Shown: one piece after another, positions 1 to 7,185 of the stretch
Layout: each line of letters opens with the position of its first letter
Position numbering within the stretch: position 1 is the stretch's first letter
Source: Paenibacillaceae bacterium
Lineage (GTDB): Bacteria > Bacillota > Bacilli > Paenibacillales > Paenibacillaceae
DNA: 64,000 nucleotides
Direction of reading: 5' to 3'
Assembly (NCBI GenBank): GCA_004134985.1
Contig: REGQ01000065.1
Coordinates: 109,991 to 173,990 of the forward strand
Program-made: the position numbers and the translations under genes
Notes under the pieces: generated by a model
Database searches by the model: none
Seen by the model: the letters and a program-made list of their open reading frames with translations, nothing else
What the model was told of the DNA's origin: nothing

Positions 1-754
1 TCTTGATTTTAAGTATGCACGCTTTGGGCGATAATCCAGTCTCTTTCTTGAACAATTTGAAAAAGTGCGACTTCTGCAGTCCGAATTGCCGGCACCACGC
101 TTCATAGCTTGTATAGCGTTCCGGCTCGCGTTCAAGCTGCTCAAGCATCTGAATGATGCGCTTGTCCGTCGGTCTCGGAGCGCACAAAATATTGTACCAC
201 TGCAGCAGCCAGGTGTAGAACGCGCTGTTGACCGTCTCTGTGCGATAGTGCAGCGTATTATCATAAATTTGCTGGATTTGCATAAGACCGTCCAACAGCT
301 GCGGATAAGCATGCAGCGAAAATCGCGTCGGAAGCTGTTCCAATTCGGCCAGGGGAGGATCGGCGCTTCTGCTCTCTTTTGCAACAATTTGCGGGTAAAG
401 GGCGAACTTTAATTGGGGAGACTTCAAATTCGCCGTCTCTTCCCACAAGTCAAAATATAAATTATGGGACGGAAGCGGTTCCGAACGGATATGAAAGGAA
501 TGCAACTGACCCGGACGCAAAAAAATGAGTATGCCTTTGCCTACCTTGTATTCCTTGCCTTCAACGGTCATCATGCCGTCCCCGCCCGTAAACAGATGGA
601 GCGCATAGCTGTTGCTTGTCCGCATGCCCTCGTATAACCCGCCATCATACAAATAATACCGTGCCGCCCCGACATGGGGCTTCATATCCGGCAATCGCAA
701 CCCGGTATCCGTTGATTGCAACCCCTTATCTGATAATCGAGACCCAGTATCCAT
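1..754 (-). CDS. AraC-family regulator with cupin-like sensor domain (partial, 3' end beyond window)
   Basis: Translation of the minus strand from an ATG at 754 stays open to the window edge (about 251 codons). The N-terminal half looks like an AraC-type cupin sensor (residues about 30-110, with HLFTGGDGMMTVEGKEY and the LRPGQLHSF turn). The last residues before the edge are the start of an AraC helix-turn-helix (QFGLQKSHFFKLFKKETGLS). The start is supported by AAGGAG seven bases upstream. It is divergent from the PhyH dioxygenase gene at 975, so it probably controls that gene in response to a small ligand. The ligand is not evident. The second DNA-binding helix-turn-helix is missing only because the window ends. 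Confidence 0.85.
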   Translation of the reverse strand, partial: MDTGSRLSDKGLQSTDTGLRLPDMKPHVGAARYYLYDGGLYEGMRTSNSYALHLFTGGDGMMTVEGKEYKVGKGILIFLRPGQLHSFHIRSEPLPSHNLYFDLWEETANLKSPQLKFALYPQIVAKESRSADPPLAELEQLPTRFSLHAYPQLLDGLMQIQQIYDNTLHYRTETVNSAFYTWLLQWYNILCAPRPTDKRIIQMLEQLEREPERYTSYEAWCRQFGLQKSHFFKLFKKETGLSPKACILKIK

Positions 755-856
755 TAATTATCTCCTTATCCGTTATTGAAATCGCGTTTCCGCCGTTCCA
801 AATTGCTTCACGCTTTTCGTCGCCCCTACTGTTCCCGCGCCTCTCCACTGTGATTC

Positions 857-886
857 AATATAATAACTTGGCGGAATTTTGTCCAA
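857..886 (-). promoter_or_regulatory. possible sigma-A promoter of the AraC gene
   Basis: On the minus strand TTGGAC (886-881) is followed after 18 bases by TATATT (862-857), about 100 bases upstream of the AraC start. The match is moderate, and the divergent PhyH promoter must lie in the same 220-bp gap. Confidence 0.35.
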
Positions 887-974
887 ATGAATGGAATCCC
901 TGCCAAATACGTTTCCTGCGAATAATGTTATTATTTTAGCATCAAATCCAGCATCCTGGAAGGAGCTTATCGTT

Positions 975-1844
975 ATGGAACAAATGAAACAAAGCGGAAG
1001 TCTATCTAAAGCACAGCTCAACCACTATGAACAGGAAGGCTATCTGGTATTGGAGAATCTTCTGGATGAGGCCGATATGCTGCCCGTTCGCCAGGCGATG
1101 ACAGAGAAGGTATCGATCATTGCCCGCGATCTGATTGAAAACGGTATCATAACTGACCCGCTAATCGATGATCCTTTCGAACACCGTCTGGCCAATATCT
1201 TCAATGGTCTAACTGACAAGCAGTTTCTTAAATACGGGCGCGGGTGGCGTGACCGTCTGCCAGGCTACTATGAACTGCTCAGCAACCCCAAAATATTAAA
1301 TGCGGTAGAGTCGCTTATTGGCCCGGAGATTTTCGCCAGTCCGGTATATAATGTGCGTCCGAAGGTGCCCCGTGTAGCAGCAGGCGCCGTGCCATGGCAT
1401 CAGGACAAATCCTATTGGCCGGGAGCCAATGCGAATCCGGTCATAACCGTCTGGATTTCATTCGTCGACGCGACGCTGGAGAACGGCTGCCTCCATATTA
1501 AGCCGCGCACCCACAACACGACGCTGTTGGAATGGCATCAGGAGCAGTACAGCAGTACCGGCTATACTGCGCTGCATGAAAATCAGCTTGGCGACACGTC
1601 AACACTGCCTCTCCCAGTCAAAGCCGGTACAGCTATTCTGTTCAACGACCGACTCTTGCACATGTCGACTCCTAATTTGTCTGATGGCGTCCGCTGGAGT
1701 GTCGACTTGCGTTACCAGCCTACCGACCAGGACCCGATGCTGCAGCATGGCACCGGCTTTCTCGCGCGCAGCACGCGCTTTCCGGAGCGTGTTGCCACGC
1801 TGGAAGACTGGCTTGCCGAGCGCCCGGAGCGCGAGAACAGTTAG
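975..1844 (+). CDS. phytanoyl-CoA dioxygenase (PhyH) family Fe(II)/2-oxoglutarate oxygenase
   Basis: This 289-residue protein is a PhyH-family non-haem iron oxygenase, which hydroxylates a small molecule using 2-oxoglutarate. The iron ligands are visible as the H-x-D motif (PWHQDKSYW, about residue 140) and a distal His (LLHMSTPN, about residue 224), followed by an Arg (GVRWSVDLRY) suited to binding 2-oxoglutarate. I chose the ATG at 975 because AGGAG lies nine bases upstream; the frame is open to an ATG at 891, but that has no ribosome site and would run into the divergent promoter region. The substrate cannot be read from sequence. A second PhyH gene lies at 61057. The adjacent AraC gene is the likely regulator. 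Confidence 0.88.
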   Translation: MEQMKQSGSLSKAQLNHYEQEGYLVLENLLDEADMLPVRQAMTEKVSIIARDLIENGIITDPLIDDPFEHRLANIFNGLTDKQFLKYGRGWRDRLPGYYELLSNPKILNAVESLIGPEIFASPVYNVRPKVPRVAAGAVPWHQDKSYWPGANANPVITVWISFVDATLENGCLHIKPRTHNTTLLEWHQEQYSSTGYTALHENQLGDTSTLPLPVKAGTAILFNDRLLHMSTPNLSDGVRWSVDLRYQPTDQDPMLQHGTGFLARSTRFPERVATLEDWLAERPERENS

Positions 1845-1889
1845 AAGGTGAATGCGATCGCGGGGACGAACTGCACACGACTTGCGGGC

Positions 1890-2187
1890 AAGGCATAGTG
1901 AGTGCGCTGGCGGCAAGCGCGTAATACGGCGGGAGCATGGTGAGTGCACTGGCAGCGAACGCGTAATACGGGCGGGAGCATGGTGAGTGCACTGACAGCG
2001 AACGCGTAATACGGGCGGGGAGCACGATGAGCTCGGGCGACGAGCATAGTGAGTGCACTGGCGGCGAACGCGTAATACGGGCGGCGAGCATGGCGAGTGC
2101 ACAAGGAGCGAACGCATAATGCAAGCGGGGAGCATGGTGAGTGCACAAGGAGCGAACGCGTAATACGGGCGGGAGCATGGTGAGTCT
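1890..2187. repeat. GC-rich minisatellite, about seven imperfect 43-bp units
   Basis: The segment GCGTAATACGGGCGG...GAGCATGGTGAGTGCAC...GCGAACGC recurs at about 1921, 1963, 2006, 2072, 2115 and 2160, that is every 42-45 bp with one longer 66-bp step. Open frames across it on the minus strand are by-products of the repeat, with no ribosome site or family resemblance. It directly follows the PhyH stop. Confidence 0.8.
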
Positions 2188-2241
2188 GTGCGGCTAGATG
2201 GCCTGATGTTCAACGCTCGGTGCTTGATAGGAACTTTTGGA

Positions 2242-2420
2242 GGACACACATTCCGCTATTTTGGCAAAATTGGGGATTTTGCGTAGTTACGCGGACAGGA
2301 GATCCGCTATTCCTTAAAAATCGTATGAAAAGTGGCTCATTCGGAGCAAATAACGGATCCTGTGGCCGCGAAAATCGTAAAAAGGGCGATTTGTCACAAA
2401 TAACGGATTCTGTGGCCGCT
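2242..2420. repeat. four-armed interspersed element, copy A
   Basis: Four related 20-22 bp arms begin at 2242, 2291, 2348 and 2398. The first two read in the forward sense (e.g. GCGGACAGGAGATCCGCTAT) and the last two in the reverse sense (AAATAACGGATCCTGTGGCC). Diverged spacers of about 28-36 bp separate them. The same arrangement and offsets recur at 26551 and 34115. No coding signal is present. Confidence 0.8.
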
Positions 2421-2553
2421 CAAATTTACTATACTAACTACGTCCCATGATTCAGCGTCACACAACTACATCCATCCCAGCTTTTTCAATCAAACGTGGC
2501 GTTATACAGCGAATTGGGGCATCTAATCTCAAAACTAAAATGTTGTGACGGCA

Positions 2554-2590
2554 AAAGAAGCATGCGACTTGTTTCGCATGCTTCTTTATT
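2554..2590. terminator. stem-loop terminator candidate
   Basis: Perfect 13-bp inverted repeat AAAGAAGCATGCG (2554-2566) and its complement (2575-2587) around an 8-base loop, with T-rich flanks on either strand. It lies 250 bp downstream of the ABC exporter stop, so it may end that transcript or insulate the repeat region. The rest of 2590-2836 holds only short imperfect inverted repeats. Confidence 0.6.
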
Positions 2591-2655
2591 AATGGCCAGT
2601 TAATCAGACAATAGACCACTAGGTACATTCGGTACAAATCAGACGTTCCCCGCTA

Positions 2656-2692
2656 GTGGTTAACTGCCAACACTTATCGCCTCACCACGCGC
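2656..2692. repeat. 37-bp repeat shared with 54839-54875
   Basis: GTGGTTAACTGCCAACACTT followed by ATCGCCTCAC matches 54839-54875 (GTGGTTGACTGCCAACACGT, ATCGCCCCAC) at about 30 of 37 positions. Both copies are intergenic and sit beside other repeats. Function unknown. Confidence 0.55.
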
Positions 2693-2836
2693 TGGGAGCT
2701 GCGCGCGGTGCAGAGTTGGTTCGCATGCATACTTTTACAGTTGACTCACAGCCACTTTTCCAACCAACCGGCTAGCGCCTGTTCAATGCAAGCGATTCAG
2801 CTGCTATCTATCGTTTAAACTGTACCCTGTGCAACA

Positions 2837-4552
2837 CTATCTATTGTACTGAGCGTTGTGCAAACGGCTGTAAATTCCGCCGGAGGCGACCAATTCCTGA
2901 TGTTTGCCTTGCTCGACAATTCCGTTCTCGTTCACGACGACGATGCGGTCCGCATTTTTGATCGTGGTCAGGCGATGCGCAATGACAAGTGTCGTTCTGC
3001 CGACTGACAGTTCAGCGAGCGACTGCTGAATCGCTGCTTCTGTTTCGGTATCCAGCGCCGACGTCGCTTCATCCAATATAAGAATCGGCGGATTTTTCAG
3101 GAACATGCGGGCAATGGACAACCGCTGCTTCTGGCCTCCGGACAGCTTCACGCCGCGCTCCCCGATAACGGTGTCAATTCCCTCCGGCAGTTGGCGGATG
3201 AAGTCGTCCATGGAGGCCCGTCTGGCCGCGTCCCATATTTCCTCATCCTTCGCCTTCAGGTTGCCATAAGCGATATTTTCGCGAATCGTTCCGGAAAATA
3301 AAAATACGTCCTGCTGCACGATGCCGATATGTTTGCGCAGCGATTGCAGCTTTATTTTGCGAATATCTTGTCCATCGACCGTAATCCGGCCTTCATCCAC
3401 ATCGTAAAAACGCGGCAGCAGACTGCAGATCGTTGTTTTGCCTGCGCCTGACGGCCCCACGAAAGCGACCGTTTCGCCGGCGCGAACACTCAGATCGATA
3501 TTTCTTAAAATTTTACGGCTGCCCTCATAGCCAAATGTTACATTTTCAAAGCGGATGTTGCCTGTAACATTGTCGACCTGAACCGCTTTTGGATCATCTG
3601 CAATATCAGGCTCGGTGTCCATAATCTCTGTGTAGCGCTTGAATCCGGCAAACCCTTTCGGGTAGCTCTCTATGACCGCGTTAATTTTCTCAATCGGACG
3701 GAAGAAAATATTGGACAGCAGCAGGAAAGCCATAAACTCGCCCATAGCCAGCTTGCCTTGAATAAAGAACCATGCCCCGACAATCATGACAACAATCGTA
3801 ACCAGCCGCATCATCATGTAGTTGATCGAGATGCTTTTCGCCATCGTTTTGTAGGCAAGCAGCTTCGTTTCCCGGAACTGCTGGTTATCAACAGCAAACA
3901 GCTTTTTCTCATGCTCTTCGTTGGCAAACGATTGAACGACACGGATTCCGCCAACATTATCTTCAATCCGTGCGTTAAAATTGCCGACATTGCCGAACAG
4001 ACGCCTGTACGTCTTCGTCATCCTTCCGCCAAAAACAATTATGAGCCAAGCCATAACCGGAATCATAATGAAGGTCATAAGTGCAAGTTCCAGATTAATG
4101 TAGGCCATAAGCGAAAAGGAGCCAACCAATGTCATAAGCGCGATGAACACATCCTCCGGACCGTGATGCGCCACCTCTCCGATATCATTCAAGTCATTCG
4201 TAATCCGGCCCACCAAATGGCCCGTCTTATTGTTGTCAAAAAACTTGAAGGACAGCTTCTGAATATGCTCAAACATATTTCTGCGCATATCCGTTTCGAT
4301 GTTGATCCCCAGCATATGCCCCCAGTAAGTAACAATGTACTGCAGCACGGTATTCAGTGCATAAATTCCGAGCAAGGCAATACTGGCGATCACAATATAT
4401 GGCCAGTTTCCTCCGGGCAGGAGGTCGTCGATAAACGTGCTGATGGCCATCGGGAATGCCAACTCCAGCAGCCCCGCGATTACGGCACATGTAAAGTCCA
4501 GCACGAACAGGCCTTTGTAAGGCCTATAGTAAGAAAAGAAACGGCGAAGCAT
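2837..4552 (-). CDS. ABC exporter half-transporter (membrane domain fused to ATPase)
   Basis: A 571-residue protein with an N-terminal six-helix exporter membrane domain (residues about 1-300) and a C-terminal ATPase. The ATPase motifs are complete: Walker A GPSGAGKTT (about residue 365), signature LSGGQKQR, Walker B ILILDEATSALD and the switch histidine in VIAHRL. This is the MdlB/YknV/LmrA-type architecture, which works as a homo- or heterodimer exporting lipids, drugs or peptides. No partner half-transporter lies beside it, so a homodimer is likely. The start has AGGAGG ten bases upstream. It is divergent from htpX. The substrate cannot be assigned. Confidence 0.92.
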   Translation of the reverse strand: MLRRFFSYYRPYKGLFVLDFTCAVIAGLLELAFPMAISTFIDDLLPGGNWPYIVIASIALLGIYALNTVLQYIVTYWGHMLGINIETDMRRNMFEHIQKLSFKFFDNNKTGHLVGRITNDLNDIGEVAHHGPEDVFIALMTLVGSFSLMAYINLELALMTFIMIPVMAWLIIVFGGRMTKTYRRLFGNVGNFNARIEDNVGGIRVVQSFANEEHEKKLFAVDNQQFRETKLLAYKTMAKSISINYMMMRLVTIVVMIVGAWFFIQGKLAMGEFMAFLLLSNIFFRPIEKINAVIESYPKGFAGFKRYTEIMDTEPDIADDPKAVQVDNVTGNIRFENVTFGYEGSRKILRNIDLSVRAGETVAFVGPSGAGKTTICSLLPRFYDVDEGRITVDGQDIRKIKLQSLRKHIGIVQQDVFLFSGTIRENIAYGNLKAKDEEIWDAARRASMDDFIRQLPEGIDTVIGERGVKLSGGQKQRLSIARMFLKNPPILILDEATSALDTETEAAIQQSLAELSVGRTTLVIAHRLTTIKNADRIVVVNENGIVEQGKHQELVASGGIYSRLHNAQYNR

Positions 4553-4820
4553 CGATATCCAGCCTCCTATTAATAGTCATTCTCATTCTAGTTCATAAAG
4601 TATAGCAAGGCAAGACAAACTTTATGTACTAATAACTATATAATATATAATCAAGGCGAACTGCTAATATGTTCCTTTACAAAAGCTAACGTCTCATCCG
4701 TACGTTTGTGCAGCAATTTCTTTTAAAATTTTTTCAATAATTTGTCCATTTTTTTTTGAAACCTCGCACCCAGCTTCCCCGTATAGTAAATGTTAAAAGC
4801 AAACCAAAGGGGTGTTTCCG

Positions 4821-5711
4821 TTGTTCAAAAGAATTATGTTGTTTCTGTTAACCAACATTTTGGTAATTACGACAATTTCCATCATTTTCTCCGTGTTTGG
4901 AATTGGCAATTACAGAACAGCAGCCGGTGGCATTGATTTCGTTCAACTGCTAATTTTCAGTGCTGTTATCGGCTTTACCGGCTCCTTGATTTCCCTGGCG
5001 ATGTCCAGATGGATGGCCAAACGCGCAATGGGCGTCAGAGTGCTGAAGCCCGGCAGCCAAATGACAGGACGCGAGCAGGCGCTTGTCGATATCGTACACC
5101 GCATCGCACGTACCGCTGGCATGACCCATATGCCCGAAGTGGGAATTTACGATTCCCCTGAAGTAAATGCCTTTGCAACAGGCCCTTCAAAACGCTCTTC
5201 GCTGGTCGCCCTGTCGACTGGCTTGCTTGAAAGAATGGATCAGGATGCGATTGAAGGGGTCATTGCTCACGAAATTGCCCATATTACGAACGGCGATATG
5301 GTTACTATGACGCTGCTTCAAGGTGTAGTAAATACGTTCGTCGTGTTTCTGTCTAGAATTGCTGCATTCATCGTCTCGAATTTGGTTAAACGTGAAGAAC
5401 TGACGCAAATCGTTCATTTCGTCTGTGTCATTGTCTTTCAAATCGTGTTCTCTATTCTTGGCAGCATTGTCGTCATGGCCTTCTCCCGTTACCGCGAGTA
5501 CCATGCGGATGCAGGCGGCGCCGCATTTGCCGGCAGAGACAAGATGGTCCACGCGCTTCAGTCCCTGAAGCAAATGAAAGACATGGTGGATACAAGCCAA
5601 AGTTCGCTGGCAACACTGAAAATCAGCAACCGTCCCAAAATGATGTCGCTGTTTTCTTCCCATCCTGATTTGGATGATCGGATCAATCGTTTGCAGAACA
5701 GCACACACTAA
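4821..5711 (+). CDS. htpX: HtpX membrane zinc metalloprotease
   Basis: HtpX (family M48B) is a membrane-bound protease that degrades misfolded membrane proteins. The protein has two N-terminal membrane segments, the zinc motif HEIAH (H150, E151, H154), a third ligand in the downstream [10 protein letters not shown] segment, and two more membrane helices between them; at 296 residues it has the normal family length. I chose the TTG at 4821 ([12 protein letters not shown], like other HtpX starts) because AAAGGGG is eight bases upstream; a GTG at 4812 in the same frame overlaps that site. A long U-tailed hairpin at 5771 ends the transcript, so the gene looks monocistronic. Confidence 0.93.
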   Translation: MFKRIMLFLLTNILVITTISIIFSVFGIGNYRTAAGGIDFVQLLIFSAVIGFTGSLISLAMSRWMAKRAMGVRVLKPGSQMTGREQALVDIVHRIARTAGMTHMPEVGIYDSPEVNAFATGPSKRSSLVALSTGLLERMDQDAIEGVIAHEIAHITNGDMVTMTLLQGVVNTFVVFLSRIAAFIVSNLVKREELTQIVHFVCVIVFQIVFSILGSIVVMAFSRYREYHADAGGAAFAGRDKMVHALQSLKQMKDMVDTSQSSLATLKISNRPKMMSLFSSHPDLDDRINRLQNSTH

Positions 5712-5770
5712 GTTTCTGCGGATCTGACTCGTACGATCTTGCAACAACCGACTTAGCAATGCAATCTTAC

Positions 5771-5851
5771 GCAAACCATGCTTCACCTGCACAAGCTGCC
5801 TTGCCGCTCCTTTCGGCGGCGCAGCAAGGTGAACCGTGGTTTGCTTTTTTT
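5771..5851 (+). terminator. rho-independent terminator of htpX
   Basis: GCAAACCA and TTCACCT (5771-5788) pair with AGGTGAA and TGGTTTGC (5827-5844), enclosing a second nested GC stem, and are followed by seven T residues. A very long stem 60 bp after the htpX stop. Confidence 0.85.
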
Positions 5852-5880
5852 GTGCTGAAATCGCGGTTTGAATAGGGACA

Positions 5881-5889
5881 TGATATAAT
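5881..5889 (+). promoter_or_regulatory. extended -10 promoter of the SNF2 operon
   Basis: TGATATAAT (extended -10, TGnTATAAT) lies 52 bp upstream of the 5941 start, just after the htpX terminator. No good -35 is seen, as is usual for extended -10 promoters. Confidence 0.5.
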
Positions 5890-5940
5890 GAAGCCATCAA
5901 TACAAAACTTGAATTTCAGTACTTAAGGGAGACAATTTTC

Positions 5941-7185
5941 ATGGAACCAATCGATTTCAGTACGGCAAACCTGTCTGCGCATGGTGAGCAAATCGCTGAC
6001 ATGAGCGTATCCCAGTGGCATGAGCTGTTTGCCCAATGCACTGCGCCGCTGCTCTCGATGACACGCAATGAGCAGTTCGCACGGACTGCAGCAGATGCTA
6101 TCCACAAGATCAAACCACAGCTTCCACCTGTGCTCAATCAAATTTTTGAACTGCATGTTCAGTTATTTATCCTTCAATTGCTGGCAACCCCTTCAGAGAA
6201 CCATTACGGGCATTTTATCGGCTACTATACGCAAATCACAATAAATGATGTGCAATCATCAATCATTGCATCAATTGAATCTAACATCAACCTTGCCGAT
6301 CAGCCGGAGAATTCGCAGCGTGTTAAAGAGACCATCCGTTTGTTGCGTGACACTATGTTGACTAAAATGACCAAGGATGCTGCCTTTTACTTCGATGTCT
6401 ACCTGGATGTCTGGCGATATTGGATGGAACCAAACGTAAAAGATCCGGGATGGTATGAAGAGGAATTGGAGCACCTCCGTGCAGCGACTGCGCTGCACAG
6501 CACCAGCCAACACACGTATCCTTCGCTGCTTGCCCAAAGCTGGATGCATTTCTTCTGCCGGCGCGATCAGGAAACATTCGAACTATTAAAAGAATTAAGC
6601 AGCAGCTATCAGGAGCATGCGAACGAATTGTTCAACTTCCTGTCAGAGCTCGACAGCGCCGGGGAATGGCAGCGGATGTATGAATGGCTTGTCTTCATTC
6701 ATCCACTGCTGCATTCGGTCAGATTGCAGTATCAATTTGTTTATTTTTCCTTTTGGGACGATGTTATCGCTAATTTGCCAGAAACCGAGCCGGAGATGTG
6801 GGAACTGCTCACAGACTCCCACTTTGCGGTAACCGTATATGAAGATAAACTGTACCATTACGAAAAGTGGGAGCAATGGATGGACAGCGTGCTGTGCAAA
6901 GGCAGAGATCCGCTCGATTATCGGGTCGCAGATCTTGCACCAATTGAAAAAAACGCGCCCGAAGCGTTGCTGCCTTTTTACCACCAGGCGGTGGAGCAGC
7001 AAATGATCTTCAGAACACGCGCCCACTATAAATCGGCTGTGAAGATGCTGAAACGACTTGCCAAACTGTACAAAAAAACAAAAAACCTCCCTCGCTGGGA
7101 ACAGTTTATTGCGTCGTTCGCCGCCCGTCACAGCAGACTGCGAGCACTTCAGGAAGAACTGCGGAAAGGAAAGTTGATTTCATGA
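5941..7185 (+). CDS. helicase-partner protein related to SWIM zinc-finger proteins but without the zinc finger
   Basis: A 414-residue soluble, helix-rich protein whose stop overlaps the start of the SNF2 helicase by four bases (ATGA), so the two are translationally coupled. The C-terminus (HYKSAVKMLKRLAKLYKK and RLRALQEELRKGKL) resembles the tail of SWIM zinc-finger proteins that usually precede such helicases in Bacillales. I find no CxC...CxH cluster anywhere in this protein, so it is either a shortened SWIM protein or a different partner. The start has GGGAG nine bases upstream. The family link is inferred from the tail and the gene order, not from a full domain. Confidence 0.75.
   Translation: MEPIDFSTANLSAHGEQIADMSVSQWHELFAQCTAPLLSMTRNEQFARTAADAIHKIKPQLPPVLNQIFELHVQLFILQLLATPSENHYGHFIGYYTQITINDVQSSIIASIESNINLADQPENSQRVKETIRLLRDTMLTKMTKDAAFYFDVYLDVWRYWMEPNVKDPGWYEEELEHLRAATALHSTSQHTYPSLLAQSWMHFFCRRDQETFELLKELSSSYQEHANELFNFLSELDSAGEWQRMYEWLVFIHPLLHSVRLQYQFVYFSFWDDVIANLPETEPEMWELLTDSHFAVTVYEDKLYHYEKWEQWMDSVLCKGRDPLDYRVADLAPIEKNAPEALLPFYHQAVEQQMIFRTRAHYKSAVKMLKRLAKLYKKTKNLPRWEQFIASFAARHSRLRALQEELRKGKLIS

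Noticed and set aside
1599..2249. 216-residue minus-strand frame rich in Pro, Cys and His
   Set aside because: It is the reading of the 43-bp minisatellite and the antisense of PhyH, with repeated CALTMLPP segments and no ribosome site.
2242..2420. CRISPR-like array in the four-armed element
   Set aside because: Arms change orientation halfway, number exactly four, and spacers are partly homologous between copies; no cas genes.
3758..4573. 271-residue plus-strand frame opposite the ABC exporter
   Set aside because: Exact antisense of a well-supported gene; no domain and composition typical of a shadow frame.
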